Shown: positions 1-9,860, counted from the stretch's first letter. The stretch: 64,000 bases of DNA from Pseudobacter sp. (GCA_017849455.1 JAFIGX010000020.1:62001-126000); one strand, 5' to 3'. The notes: generated by a model not told the origin, from the sequence alone. A program made the numbers and translations.

Positions 1-1
1 C

Positions 2-154
2 TGTAAAGAATACAGCAACTCGGAGATCGCTGAAAAACTGTTCCTCAGCGTGAGTACGGTAGAAACACACCGCAAGAACCTGATCGCCAAACTGGGGGTC
101 AACAACACGGTAGGGCTTGTGAAGTTCGCCCTGAAGAACAAGCTGATTGAATAG
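2..154 (+). CDS. LuxR/NarL-type response regulator, C-terminal end (5' partial)
   Basis: Only the last 50 residues lie in the window. They form a LuxR-type helix-turn-helix: SNSEIAEKLFLSVSTVETHR is the scaffold and recognition helix, and KNLIAKLGVNNTVGLVKFA is the closing helix. The family binds DNA as the output domain of NarL-type response regulators. The gene stops 45 bp before a histidine kinase on the same strand, so the two probably form a two-component pair. The receiver domain is outside the window, so it is assumed and not seen. Confidence 0.85.
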   Translation, partial: CKEYSNSEIAEKLFLSVSTVETHRKNLIAKLGVNNTVGLVKFALKNKLIE

Positions 155-199
155 GTTCCCAAAAAGCCCTATCTTGCCGGGTCAAGCAATCTGTTTTCA

Positions 200-2032
200 G
201 TGAAACCCTGGCTGTTTTTTCTCGCTTTGATATGTAGTATGCACTCCTATGCTCAGGTCGATACCTCATACCTGAAAGACCTGTATGACCGTTGCCTTGA
301 TTTCTCGGAAGACAAGATCGATTCCCTAAAACATTATGCCAGCTTCATCGAGCAGGAATCCGTTCGCCTGGCTTTCAACAAAGGTGAAGTATTGTCCTCC
401 CGCCTCAAAGGCATCTATGAAGAAATGGGAAATAATTTTGAAGACGCCATCAAATACTACCTGCAATCACTGGAAGCCGCCCGCCGTTTGCATGCCATCG
501 AATACGAATCGGCTGCATTGAGCGATCTTGCCATCCTATATGCCAATATCAAAGAACCGCAAAAAGCCAAGGAGTTTTATTTGGAGGCATTGGCGCTGTC
601 CAGAAGGATGGGAAAGGTTTCCGGAATGGTGAACTCTTACAATAATCTCGCGGTCATTTACTCACAGCTCAGGCAATTCGACAGTGCCCGCGCTCTGCTG
701 AATGAAGCTGTCCGTATAGGAAAACCTTATGAGGACAAGCTCGATCTCTCCAGCACCTACAACAACCTGGGAAGCGTGAATTTCAAAGAGAGAAAATTCG
801 ATGAGGCACTGCGTTATTTCAGACGCAATTACCAGTATCATACGGCTACCGGAAATAGTGGTGAACTGTGGACCGATATGCTGAACCTGGCAGATGTCTT
901 CATCGAAAAACATCAATTCGATTCAGCCGCATCGTATGCGGACCGCACCATGGAACTCGCCATCCGGTTGAACTCCAAAGGCAAGGAAGCCGACAGTTAT
1001 TCCATACTCGCCAAGCTGGCGGAATTCAGGGGCGACTACAAGACTGCCTACGACAACCTCCAGAAATGGTATGCACTGGACACTGCCATGGTCAATGGAG
1101 ATACACACCAGACCATCGCTGAATTGCAGGAACGCTTCAATGCAAAGGAGCGGGAAGCTGCCAATAAATTACTGAAAGAACAGATCGAAAAAGAGGAGAT
1201 CAGGAACAAGTCGGTCACACTGCTCGCCATTGCATTGGCTGTGATCGGTGCCCTTATTGCCATAGCGCTACTGATCAAGAGACGTGCCAACCACCGGCTC
1301 AAAGCCAGGAACGAACTGATCACCCAACAGAACGAAAAGCTGGCCGAGTTGAACCACGAAAAAAATTCACTGATCAGTATCGTATCGCATGATCTCAATA
1401 CACCTTTCGCCACCATCCAGGTGTGGGGACATATCCTGCAGACGGAATCGGAGCGCTTGTCGGACGATCAGCAGAAGGCCCTGAACAAGATCATGCAGGC
1501 CAGCAATTACGGTGAAGGATTGATCAGCCGGATACTGGACGTGGAGAAAAAAGATATCGGTGACCATAAGGTGCAACTGGAAAATTTCGATCTCACCATC
1601 TTTGCCGAAGAAGTGATCGATAATTTCCAGCCAATGGCCGCCCGCAAGGATATCCGGCTGCATACCGAGCTGCCCGATAAAAAATTATACCTGCTGAGCG
1701 ATAAACACCTCGTGTCCAGGATCTGTGAGAACCTGCTCTCCAATGCTATCAAGTATACCCCAAGAGGAAAGAATGTATGGATCAGTATCAATGATGAACA
1801 GGAGGCAGTGAGCATCAAAGTACGTGATGAAGGGGTGGGCATCGGGAAAGACGATATGCCTTTCCTGTTCTCCAAATACAGCAAGATATCTTCTCAACCT
1901 ACTGACGGAGAAAGCTCTACCGGCCTGGGCCTCGCTATCGTTAAACGCATCGTGGAGGAGATCAATGGAAAGATCTTCTGTGAGAGCGAGCCTGGGAAGG
2001 GCACCTTATTTACAGTTGTGATCAAAAAATAA
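200..2032 (+). CDS. TPR-containing membrane sensor histidine kinase
   Basis: A 610-residue sensor kinase starting at GTG. It has a signal peptide (about residues 1-19), a periplasmic array of tetratricopeptide repeats (about 60-320, with clear NNLAVIY and NNLGSVN units), a coiled coil, one membrane segment (about 337-359), a second coil, an HisKA domain with the phospho-acceptor in SHDLNTP (His about 396), and a HATPase domain with N box ENLLSNAIKYTP (about 509), G1 DEGVGIG (about 542) and G2 TGLGLAIV (about 574). The family autophosphorylates and passes phosphate to a response regulator; the LuxR-type protein ending 45 bp upstream is the obvious partner. The TPR sensor suggests a protein or peptide ligand, but nothing here names it. 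Confidence 0.9.
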   Translation: MKPWLFFLALICSMHSYAQVDTSYLKDLYDRCLDFSEDKIDSLKHYASFIEQESVRLAFNKGEVLSSRLKGIYEEMGNNFEDAIKYYLQSLEAARRLHAIEYESAALSDLAILYANIKEPQKAKEFYLEALALSRRMGKVSGMVNSYNNLAVIYSQLRQFDSARALLNEAVRIGKPYEDKLDLSSTYNNLGSVNFKERKFDEALRYFRRNYQYHTATGNSGELWTDMLNLADVFIEKHQFDSAASYADRTMELAIRLNSKGKEADSYSILAKLAEFRGDYKTAYDNLQKWYALDTAMVNGDTHQTIAELQERFNAKEREAANKLLKEQIEKEEIRNKSVTLLAIALAVIGALIAIALLIKRRANHRLKARNELITQQNEKLAELNHEKNSLISIVSHDLNTPFATIQVWGHILQTESERLSDDQQKALNKIMQASNYGEGLISRILDVEKKDIGDHKVQLENFDLTIFAEEVIDNFQPMAARKDIRLHTELPDKKLYLLSDKHLVSRICENLLSNAIKYTPRGKNVWISINDEQEAVSIKVRDEGVGIGKDDMPFLFSKYSKISSQPTDGESSTGLGLAIVKRIVEEINGKIFCESEPGKGTLFTVVIKK

Positions 2033-2075
2033 AATTTTTTGCAGCAGGATCGATAATAGCTAGTTTTGCAACGTA

Positions 2076-2429
2076 GTGGCAATAATTTTGTTGGCGAAAA
2101 ATCATATATTGAAGAGTTGCCTCGCCGGGTTCCTGCTGGTGCTGTTCGCGTTCAGCATCACACCCAAGAAGGCATTGCACGACTGGATCGTAACACACCA
2201 GGACGAGATTTTCGTGCATCACGACGATGGCACTCCCCATCTCCACAAAGCCGGTTTCAATTGTAACTGTGATAACTTCGTAGCCGAATCGCCCTTCACC
2301 GGCCAGGAGGATACTATTGAATGTACGCCCTTCCTGTCCTTTATTATTCAACAGGAAGCCCTTCCGTGTTCATTTCATTCGAATACCTGTTTCTTCTTCG
2401 AGCTGCGCGGCCCCCCTTCCCTTTCATAG
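2076..2429 (+). CDS. Small His/Cys-rich membrane-anchored or secreted protein
   Basis: A 117-residue protein read from a GTG; TTG codons at 2088 and 2091 are alternative starts. Residues about 12-30 form one hydrophobic segment, a signal peptide or anchor. The rest is rich in His and Cys: HHDDGTPHLHKAGFNCNCDN in the middle, with single Cys residues further on. This pattern would suit metal binding outside the inner membrane. It precedes a TonB-dependent receptor by 137 bp on the same strand. I recall similar short proteins next to such receptors in other Bacteroidota but could not check. No named family is claimed; the function is an inference from composition and position. Confidence 0.6.
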   Translation: MAIILLAKNHILKSCLAGFLLVLFAFSITPKKALHDWIVTHQDEIFVHHDDGTPHLHKAGFNCNCDNFVAESPFTGQEDTIECTPFLSFIIQQEALPCSFHSNTCFFFELRGPPSLS

Positions 2430-2566
2430 TGATCCGGCCTGACCGCTTTCGGCTGCTACCCGGGCGGTAAAGACCCCGGCCTGTCACTAACATGTATGCC
2501 TACACGATATTTTAAGCAGTATTGACCAATTTATTATTTACTGATTGCAGCAAAATCATTAAGACG

Positions 2567-5014
2567 ATGAAATCATTTGTCCTTTTCATATATATCCTGT
2601 TTCCAGGAGCGATCAATTCGACCCTTCATGCACAAAACCTCGACCAACGCAATAACCAATCCTCCCATTCCATAGCCATTGTAAGAGCAACCCTCACCGG
2701 AAAAATAACAGATGTAGTCACAGGGGAACCGCTGGCCGGCGCTTCCGTTTATCTTCCCGACCTCAAAGTAGGTGTTACCTCCAATGCACAGGGTATCTTC
2801 CTTCTCCAGAATATCCCGGCCGGCAAATACCTGCTGGAGATCAGCTTTACAGGATATGCTTCTGTGATAGCGACCGTGGACATCAATGGCAATATGGAAA
2901 AGGATTTTTCCATGAGCCATTCTTATGTGGAAAATGAAGCAGTGACGGTTACCGGCGTTTCAGCCGCCACTTCAGTGAAGCGCACTCCCATCCCAGTAAA
3001 TATCCTCAGGAAAGAAGAATTGCTCAGGGGCGTTTCCACCAACCTGATCGACGCCCTCGGTAAAACACCCGGCATTTCCCAGGTCTCTACCGGCCCTGCC
3101 ATCTCCAAACCCTTCATTCGTGGGTTGGGTTATAACAGGGTAGTGGTGGTGAACGACGGTATCAGGCAGGAAGGTCAGCAATGGGGCGATGAACATGGCA
3201 TCGAGATCGATGAATACAATGTTACCAAGGCAGAAGTGCTGAAGGGCCCGGCCTCCCTCATGTACGGCAGTGATGCCCTGGCAGGCGTGGTGAATATCAT
3301 TTCCATTCTCCCGGCGCCACAGGGAACCATCAAAGGAAATGTTTTCGGTACCTATCAAACCAATAACCGCCTGCGCGGATTCCATGCAGACCTCGGCGGT
3401 AATCACCAGGGTTTTATCTGGGGTGCATACGGCTCTTATAAAGGTGCAGCCGATTACAAGAATAAATATGATGGCTATGTGTTCAATTCCAAGTTCCATG
3501 AGGATGCCCTGGGTGGTTATATTGGCCTGAACAAGAACTGGGGTTACAGTCATCTCTATACCAGTTATTTCAATCAGCATGTTGGCCTGGTGGAAGGCGA
3601 CAGGGACGATGCGACCGGCCAGTTCCTGAAACAGGTAAATGATAACGGTACACAGGGAAAGGCCATTGCTACCGATAAGGATTTCAAATCCATCGATCCT
3701 TATGTTCCACGTCAGCGTATTCAGCATTTCAAGATCGCTACGGACAATAGTTTCAATGTCGGGAATGACAGACTGACGCTCACGGTGGGATACCAGCGCA
3801 ACCAGCGGCAGGAATTCGGCAACGTGCTCAAACCGGATGAAAAAGGATTGTGGTTCGATCTGAGTACTGTCAATTATAATGTGCAATATCATTTTGCCGA
3901 AAAGAATAACTGGAAAACATCGATCGGGGTGAATGGTATGCAGCAGACCAATAAGAACAAAGGAACTGAACAACTGATACCTGAATATTCACTGTTCGAT
4001 ATCGGCGGTTTCATTTTTACCCAGAAGAGGATCGATAAGGTTACGCTCAGTGGCGGTATCCGGTTCGATAACCGTTCACTCGACAGCAAAGAGCTGGAAG
4101 ATGGCGGAGATGTAAAATTCCAGCATTTCAAAAAGGATTTTTCCAATGTATCGGGCAGTGCAGGGATCAGTTATGAAGCCAGTAAAACAGTGACCCTCAA
4201 ATTCAATGTGGCCCGTGGTTTCAGGGCGCCAAGCATCCCCGAGCTGGCCAGCAATGGCGCCCATGAAGGCACTAACAGGTATGAATATGGCAGCCGCGAC
4301 CTGAAATCGGAGACCAGCCTGCAGGTAGATGCCGGGGTGGAAGTAGCTACGCCGCACGTATCACTGGCAGCGAACGTATTTTACAATGCAGTGAACAATT
4401 TCATCTATTACCGTAAGCTGCAATCGGCCAATGGTGGCGATTCCATCATTGCAGACGGTTCCAGGGAATTATTTGCCTTCCGCTTCGATCAGCATAATGC
4501 AAGCCTGTATGGGGCAGAATTGAATCTCGATATCCATCCGCATCCCCTGGATTGGCTGCATATCGAAAATACCTTTTCCTACGTTCGGGGTACTTTGAGC
4601 CAGGAGCAGGACGGTAGCAAGAACCTGCCTTTCATCCCCGCCGCCAGGCTGATCAATGAAGTGAAAGCGGAATTGCTACCTAAAGGAAAAACTATCCGGC
4701 ATCTCTATGTGAAAGTGGAGCTCGACAATACTTTTGCCCAGAACGATCCGTTCACAGGGTATAATACGGAAACCAAAACATCCGGTTATTCCCTGCTGAA
4801 TGCCGGACTGGGGGGCGATTTCATGAGCAAGGGCAAAACCCTGTTCAGCCTGTTCTTTGCCGCCAACAATATCGGCGATGTGGCCTGGCAAAGCCACCTC
4901 AGCCGGCTGAAATATGCCCCTGAGAACCTGGTAACGGGTCGCACCGGCGTATTCAATATGGGCAGGAATTTCAGCGTTAAACTGAATATACCCCTGTCCT
5001 TTACGGTGAATTAG
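2567..5014 (+). CDS. TonB-dependent outer-membrane receptor with carboxypeptidase-like N-domain
   Basis: The start at 2567 is chosen because a signal peptide follows at once (MKSFVLFIYILF to HAQ); the frame is open further upstream without one. The 815-residue protein has a CarboxypepD-regulatory-like domain (about 40-115), a plug domain (about 125-245) with the receptor signatures EVLKGPASLMYGSDALAGVV and ISKPFIRGLGYNRVVVVNDG, and a long beta-barrel reaching the last residues. The family imports bound ligands across the outer membrane using TonB energy. The plug wording (GIRQEGQQWGDEHG) recalls metal- or metallophore-type receptors, not glycan SusC proteins, and no SusD follows. The His/Cys-rich protein upstream fits metal uptake. 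The substrate is unproven. Confidence 0.85.
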   Translation: MKSFVLFIYILFPGAINSTLHAQNLDQRNNQSSHSIAIVRATLTGKITDVVTGEPLAGASVYLPDLKVGVTSNAQGIFLLQNIPAGKYLLEISFTGYASVIATVDINGNMEKDFSMSHSYVENEAVTVTGVSAATSVKRTPIPVNILRKEELLRGVSTNLIDALGKTPGISQVSTGPAISKPFIRGLGYNRVVVVNDGIRQEGQQWGDEHGIEIDEYNVTKAEVLKGPASLMYGSDALAGVVNIISILPAPQGTIKGNVFGTYQTNNRLRGFHADLGGNHQGFIWGAYGSYKGAADYKNKYDGYVFNSKFHEDALGGYIGLNKNWGYSHLYTSYFNQHVGLVEGDRDDATGQFLKQVNDNGTQGKAIATDKDFKSIDPYVPRQRIQHFKIATDNSFNVGNDRLTLTVGYQRNQRQEFGNVLKPDEKGLWFDLSTVNYNVQYHFAEKNNWKTSIGVNGMQQTNKNKGTEQLIPEYSLFDIGGFIFTQKRIDKVTLSGGIRFDNRSLDSKELEDGGDVKFQHFKKDFSNVSGSAGISYEASKTVTLKFNVARGFRAPSIPELASNGAHEGTNRYEYGSRDLKSETSLQVDAGVEVATPHVSLAANVFYNAVNNFIYYRKLQSANGGDSIIADGSRELFAFRFDQHNASLYGAELNLDIHPHPLDWLHIENTFSYVRGTLSQEQDGSKNLPFIPAARLINEVKAELLPKGKTIRHLYVKVELDNTFAQNDPFTGYNTETKTSGYSLLNAGLGGDFMSKGKTLFSLFFAANNIGDVAWQSHLSRLKYAPENLVTGRTGVFNMGRNFSVKLNIPLSFTVN

Positions 5015-5079
5015 CAATAATCAAATGAATTTTGCGTTAAATAGTGGGTCTTACTAACCCATCTTCATAGGACTGTTAG

Positions 5080-5112
5080 AACCCTGCCTTCCGGTAGGGT
5101 TTTAATTTTTTT
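5080..5112 (+). terminator. Rho-independent terminator after the TonB receptor
   Basis: AACCCTGCC and GGTAGGGTT pair as a 9-bp stem with one G-T wobble around a TTCC loop. A T-rich run follows at 5101-5112. It sits 66 bp after the receptor stop. Confidence 0.75.
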
Positions 5113-5194
5113 GTGCGTTGTACCTTGAGCGATATGGAGGAGTTGGCCCGCACGAATTTCTTCACGGATATCTGCGGGGGAAGAATGATAAGTC

Positions 5195-5623
5195 TTAATG
5201 GGAGTGAGTTTCCACAGCGTCCTGTTTGTGATCAGGATTATACTTCACGAAGAAATACAGGTAGATCACGCGGCTCAGGCGCATGAGCCAGGGCTGTAAT
5301 ACGATGAGCAGAAAAATATTGATGCCCATCCAAACGAAGAAACGGTTATCATGTACCGACATACCGATCAGCACATACCAGGCCACGAAAGTGGTCACGG
5401 ATAAAGCCACGGAAAGCGCATAACTGACATACCCTGTGCCATACCAGAATCCGGGTTCCAACTCGAAAGGTTGCCCGCACACGGCACATTTTTCAGGCAT
5501 ATCGAATACTTTTTTAAGCCTCCAGGGATTATTGTTGCTGAACATAGGCCCTCTGCGGCAGCGGGGGCATCTGCAGGTGAGGATACTCCAGAAATAATTC
5601 GGCCGGGATTGTTTTGCTGGCAT
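5195..5623 (-). CDS. DUF983 family membrane protein
   Basis: A 142-residue protein from the start MPAKQ; the frame stays open six codons further upstream. Two Cys pairs near the N-terminus (CRCPRCRRG and CAVCGQPF) look like a small zinc ribbon. Then comes the DUF983 hallmark EPGFWYGTGYVSYAL and two membrane segments (about residues 68-90 and 95-118). The C-terminus is His-rich. DUF983 proteins are small membrane proteins of unknown function, common in Bacteroidota and Alphaproteobacteria. It lies 29 bp downstream of an ABC exporter on the same strand and is probably co-transcribed with it. No function is proposed. Confidence 0.85.
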   Translation of the reverse strand: MPAKQSRPNYFWSILTCRCPRCRRGPMFSNNNPWRLKKVFDMPEKCAVCGQPFELEPGFWYGTGYVSYALSVALSVTTFVAWYVLIGMSVHDNRFFVWMGINIFLLIVLQPWLMRLSRVIYLYFFVKYNPDHKQDAVETHSH

Positions 5624-5652
5624 AATGCCGCAAATGTACAATGTTTATGGAA

Positions 5653-7458
5653 CTACTTCCCATTCATTACCAACTGTTCGGCCATGGCTGGTTTCTTGCG
5701 TTCACCGATCTGCTGACGCCACATGGCATAGTACAGGCCCTTCTCTTCGAGCAGGCTCTCGTGGTTACCCGTTTCCACCACATCGCCCTTTTCCAGCACA
5801 TAGATGCGGTCGGCGTGCATGATGGTGGACAGGCGGTGAGCGATCAGGATAGTGATCTGGTTGCGTTTGGAAGAAACTTCTTTAATGGTATTGGTGATCT
5901 CTTCTTCCGTCAGGGAGTCGAGGGAGGAGGTAGCTTCATCGAAGATCAGCAATCTTGGTTTGCGGAGCAATGCACGGGCGATGGATAAACGTTGTTTTTC
6001 ACCCCCTGATAATTTCAACCCGCCTTCACCGATCATGGTGTCCAGCCCCTTTTCAGCGCGTTCCAGCAGGCGGGTTACGGCCGCTTTATGCAATGCATCG
6101 AGGATCTCTTCATCACTGGCGGTCGGGTTCACGAACAGCAGGTTCTCTTTGATGGTGCCGGAGAACAACTGTGTGTCCTGCGTTACGAAGCCGATCTGGT
6201 TGCGGAGGTCTTCGAAGTTGATGGAAGTTTCATCGATACCGTTATATAGTATCCTTCCCTGTTGCGGGCGATACAACCCTACCAGCAATTTCATGAGGGT
6301 GGTCTTGCCCGAACCGGAAGGCCCTACAAAGGCAATGGTCTCGCCGGTCCTTGCAGAGAAATTGATATTGTCGATGGCGCGTTGCTGTGCTGTCTGGTGT
6401 TTGAAGCCTACCGACTGGAATTCCAGTGTCTGGATATCTCCGAGATGCCTGGGATTGGCAGGCTGCTGTTCCGGCGTCTTCTTCATCAGGTTCTGGAAAT
6501 TGTTCAGGGAGGCTTCTGCTTCACGGTAAGAGAGCAGGATATTGCCTATTTCCTGCAATGGCCCGAACACGAAGAAGGAATATATCTGCATGGTCACCAA
6601 CTGGCCTGCGTCCATTTTATCATGGAAGATCAGGTACATCAGGATGAACAGGATCACCTGGCGCAAGGTATTCACGAAAGTACCCTGCACAAAGCTGATG
6701 CTGCGGATGCGTTTCACTTTGGTGAGTTCCAGACCGAGGATCTTGTAAGTATTCTTGTTCAGCCTCCCTACTTCCTGTGAAGTGAGACCAAGACTTTTCA
6801 CCAGCTCGATGTTGCGCAGCGATTCGGTGGTGGAACCGGCTAGGCTGGTGGTTTGTGAAACGATATTCTTTTGAATGATCTTGATCTTTTTACTCAACAG
6901 ATTGGTGATGGTGGTAAGCAGGAAGATCCCTACAAAATATGCAATGGGGATCGACCAGTGGATCCAGATGGATGCATAGATCATGACGAAGAGCACGCCT
7001 ACGATCACACCAAAAAGCAGGTTGATGAAATAGTTGATGAATCTTTCAGTGTCTGTCCTTACTTTGGTCAGTACGCTCAGGGTTTCTCCGCTGCGTTGGT
7101 CTTCGAATTCCTGGTAAGGCAGTCTCATGGCATGTTTCAGGCCGTCCGTGAAAACCTTGGCGCCGAATTTCTGCACAATGACATTGAGAAAATAATCCTG
7201 GAAATTCTTGGCGATCCGGCTGATCATGGCGATCGTTATGGAAGCCAGCAACAGCCAGAGCACACCAGTGTAAGGCTGGGTGAAAAATTGAGTGGTAGTG
7301 AAACCGGATTTATTGTGCCTGTAATCGTTGGCCAGGTTCACCAGTCTACCGAAAATGATCGGATCGATCAGGGAGAACCCTGTGTTGATAGCAGCCAGGA
7401 AGAGTGTCAATACTACCAGCCATCGATAAGGCTTCAGGTAGGTGAGTAATATTTTCAT
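5653..7458 (-). CDS. ABC exporter, fused permease and ATPase (MsbA/LmrA type)
   Basis: A 601-residue half-transporter. The start MKILLTYLKPYRW at 7458 is preferred over 26 extra upstream codons because it begins directly at the membrane-entry helix typical of the family. Six membrane helices occupy about residues 10-310. The nucleotide-binding domain has Walker A GPSGSGKTT (about 376), the Q-loop in GFVTQDTQLFSG, signature LSGGEKQR (about 483), Walker B LLIFDEATSSLD (about 503) and the H-loop in IAHRLSTI. Homodimers of this type export lipids, drugs or peptides from the inner membrane. It lies just downstream of the polysaccharide locus but with a gap of about 100 bp, so a role in glycan export is possible and not shown. 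Confidence 0.93.
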   Translation of the reverse strand: MKILLTYLKPYRWLVVLTLFLAAINTGFSLIDPIIFGRLVNLANDYRHNKSGFTTTQFFTQPYTGVLWLLLASITIAMISRIAKNFQDYFLNVIVQKFGAKVFTDGLKHAMRLPYQEFEDQRSGETLSVLTKVRTDTERFINYFINLLFGVIVGVLFVMIYASIWIHWSIPIAYFVGIFLLTTITNLLSKKIKIIQKNIVSQTTSLAGSTTESLRNIELVKSLGLTSQEVGRLNKNTYKILGLELTKVKRIRSISFVQGTFVNTLRQVILFILMYLIFHDKMDAGQLVTMQIYSFFVFGPLQEIGNILLSYREAEASLNNFQNLMKKTPEQQPANPRHLGDIQTLEFQSVGFKHQTAQQRAIDNINFSARTGETIAFVGPSGSGKTTLMKLLVGLYRPQQGRILYNGIDETSINFEDLRNQIGFVTQDTQLFSGTIKENLLFVNPTASDEEILDALHKAAVTRLLERAEKGLDTMIGEGGLKLSGGEKQRLSIARALLRKPRLLIFDEATSSLDSLTEEEITNTIKEVSSKRNQITILIAHRLSTIMHADRIYVLEKGDVVETGNHESLLEEKGLYYAMWRQQIGERKKPAMAEQLVMNGK

Positions 7459-7560
7459 AATGATGTTAAAGCTTGGAAATAGGTAGAATGAAACTGCACA
7501 ACCACAAAATCCATACAATTTCGTAAAAAATGGCAAGATGGCAGCACTTCAATTCGTTCT

Positions 7561-8706
7561 TCATTCAGTTACCGGCGGAATAGTAACGACTTCAGACAGG
7601 CCCTTCTTTGTTAAACAACAGTTCAGAAAAAAGGTTTCGTACTCCCCGATGATCTTTTCCCAGGAATATTCTTCCCGGATCTTTCCGGTATTGGCGAGGA
7701 GCATCGGCCGCATGGAGCTATTTTTCCGGAGGGAATCTGCATAATACTGCACTTCGGCGGCTGTATTGAAATAGAAGGCATTGTCTTCCAGTACCGCCCG
7801 GTTGAAGGGATTATCCCTTGCAACTACCAGCGCCTGGCTGCCCATGGCTTCCAGGAGGGAAGGATTGGTGCCTCCCACGGAATGGCCATGAAAATACAGG
7901 TTGGAGAAATAGATGAGATTATTGATATGTTCCTGGTTGAAGATGGCGCCGGCGAAACGGATCCTTGGATCTCCCGAAAATTTTTTGGTAAGATAATGCC
8001 CGAACCGGTTACCGGTATTCCCTACCACGACAAATGTGTGGGTGGAGGCCGACTGATGGAATCCATCGAGGATCATTTCGATATTGTTTTCCGGTTCCAT
8101 CCGCGCCATGAGCATATTGTATTGCTGCTCCTGCAGGCCGTATAGTTCCGGGATGCGACGGTCGGGTTGTTCAAATACATCGGCCCCATAAGCGATATAA
8201 CCCGGGCACACCTGGTATTTTTTGGAAAGATAGGATTGAATGTACCGTGAATCGGCCACGAAGAAATCACTGTACCTGATCGCCAGTTTCTCGGCATAGA
8301 GCAGGAAATGTTGGGCAGGCGCTGAATATTTGGTGCGTTTCCATTCCAGCCCGTCCATATTGTATACCACTACCGGTTTCCGTGGATATAACCGCCCCCA
8401 TACGGAACTGCTGGTATAACCCAGGAACAGGAGCACATCGTATTCTCTCTTTCTCGCATCGAGCACGCAATTGAGGTCATAGATGAACTGCCCGGCGCTT
8501 CCCAGGAAGTTCTCCGGATTGTAGCAGTGAACGATATGAACACCTTTCCATTCCTGTTGTTTATTCGGGTGATCATGAGCGTTATAAACGAATACTTCAT
8601 GACCTCTTTCCACCAGTCCGGCCGAGAGGTGTTCGGCGAAGTATTCGAACCCGCCGTAATAATTGGGGATACCCCTGGTGCCTAATATGCCGATCCGTAG
8701 TTTCAT
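7561..8706 (-). CDS. Glycosyltransferase with DUF1972-type N-domain, GT4 fold
   Basis: A 381-residue cytosolic glycosyltransferase. The N-terminus, MKLRIGILGTRGIPNYYGGF, is the hallmark of the DUF1972 domain found in rhamnosyltransferase-like enzymes of the GT-B fold. The donor half contains GTNPSLLEAMGSQALVVARD, the usual GT4 nucleotide-sugar contact region. Its start codon overlaps the stop of the upstream GT4 gene (8703-8706, ATGA), so the two are translationally coupled. It is the last gene of the minus-strand polysaccharide block. The family adds one sugar to a lipid-linked oligosaccharide; the sugar cannot be told from sequence alone. Confidence 0.88.
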   Translation of the reverse strand: MKLRIGILGTRGIPNYYGGFEYFAEHLSAGLVERGHEVFVYNAHDHPNKQQEWKGVHIVHCYNPENFLGSAGQFIYDLNCVLDARKREYDVLLFLGYTSSSVWGRLYPRKPVVVYNMDGLEWKRTKYSAPAQHFLLYAEKLAIRYSDFFVADSRYIQSYLSKKYQVCPGYIAYGADVFEQPDRRIPELYGLQEQQYNMLMARMEPENNIEMILDGFHQSASTHTFVVVGNTGNRFGHYLTKKFSGDPRIRFAGAIFNQEHINNLIYFSNLYFHGHSVGGTNPSLLEAMGSQALVVARDNPFNRAVLEDNAFYFNTAAEVQYYADSLRKNSSMRPMLLANTGKIREEYSWEKIIGEYETFFLNCCLTKKGLSEVVTIPPVTE

Positions 8707-9785
8707 AACGTTTCCATTGCCTGTCGATAGGCGGCAGCCGTGTGGGCCGCGGCCTGTTGCCAGGTATATTGCGCCAGGATCTTTTCCCTTAACCTTTCCT
8801 GGCAGGCAGACCTGGCCGCTTTTTCAATAGCTCCGAAAATACTTTCCTGTGAAGCCGGATCACAATAAAAAGCATCATCCGCAAAATATTCGCGTGTATA
8901 ACCTTTATCGGTGATCACCAGGTTGCAACCCATAGCCCCTGCTTCCAGTGAGGAAAGCCCGCAGGTCTCGAACCAACTCGGAAGCACATGCACTTTTGCA
9001 CGCTGGTAATAGGTAACCAGTTCCCGTTGCCCCAGGTGGTCTTTGAAAATGATATTGCCGGCAGCGGCCTTGCGGCAGGTATTATAGTAATGTTGTTGGT
9101 TGGGCGCAGGGCTGCCGATGATCAGGAGGCGATAAGCGGAATTGTTCAATGCCCTGATAAGACCGAGATGATTCTTGATCCCTTCTATCCTCGCTACACA
9201 CAATACCAGCCGCGGGTCTTTTTTTGTCTGGCTGTTGAACCGGAAAAGCCGTGGATCGATACCATTGGGAACGATTGCATACTGCGGCCGTACATGAAAC
9301 CGGGAACAGATACTCTCATATTCGAGCCGGGAGTTGGGCAATACAAGAGCGGTCTTGCCCAGGATATATTTTATGCTGCGGTCCTGTCCATTCCAGAGAT
9401 AGTACAGGCCCGGCAGCCGGTCATTTCCCCTGATCGCCCTGGCCAGTGTTTTCAGGTATTCGATCATATTGCCCGGCAGGCAGCGAAAGGCCATTCCGCT
9501 CAATCCCCGGCGATGGTATTTATCGAATTCACTATAATCGACAAGATTGGGAGATAGGATAAAAGGGACAGCCGTTTTATGAATATGACGAAGGATATCA
9601 GCCGGCCTGGTGAGATTGAAAAAATGAAGGAGGTCGTATTTTTTATAATCGATGGGCTGATCTGCCGGAATGATATCAGCAGATATGCCGGAAGCGGGCA
9701 GGTGACGGACGGTCTGCTGTATCTGTATTGTATCACCTCCTCTTACCGTAAGCAAGGTTGATCTGGCAATGAGCGCTATGTTCAT
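8703..9785 (-). CDS. GT4 family glycosyltransferase
   Basis: A 360-residue GT-B fold enzyme. The N-terminal half (about 1-180) has an acceptor-domain layout; the C-terminal half holds LVLCVARIEGIKNHLGLIRA and the retaining-GT EX7E motif, FETCGLSSLE, with Glu273 and Glu281. The family transfers a sugar from a nucleotide donor with retention of configuration. It ends by overlapping the next gene by four bases and begins 75 bp after the Wzz-like gene, so it probably belongs to the same operon. The acceptor is most likely a lipid-linked repeat unit; the sugar is unknown. Confidence 0.88.
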   Translation of the reverse strand: MNIALIARSTLLTVRGGDTIQIQQTVRHLPASGISADIIPADQPIDYKKYDLLHFFNLTRPADILRHIHKTAVPFILSPNLVDYSEFDKYHRRGLSGMAFRCLPGNMIEYLKTLARAIRGNDRLPGLYYLWNGQDRSIKYILGKTALVLPNSRLEYESICSRFHVRPQYAIVPNGIDPRLFRFNSQTKKDPRLVLCVARIEGIKNHLGLIRALNNSAYRLLIIGSPAPNQQHYYNTCRKAAAGNIIFKDHLGQRELVTYYQRAKVHVLPSWFETCGLSSLEAGAMGCNLVITDKGYTREYFADDAFYCDPASQESIFGAIEKAARSACQERLREKILAQYTWQQAAAHTAAAYRQAMETL

Positions 9786-9860
9786 GACGATTGTTACACT
9801 GATATTCGTATGAACAATGACCAGGGTTGCCTCGCTTCGCCTGCTGAAGCCTTACGAGCT

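Noticed and set aside
2972..3973. 333-residue open frame antisense to the TonB receptor
   Set aside because: It lies wholly inside a well-supported receptor gene and shows no motif or sensible N-terminus.
6871..7449. 192-residue open frame antisense to the ABC exporter
   Set aside because: It is a shadow frame; the exporter on the other strand has all family motifs.
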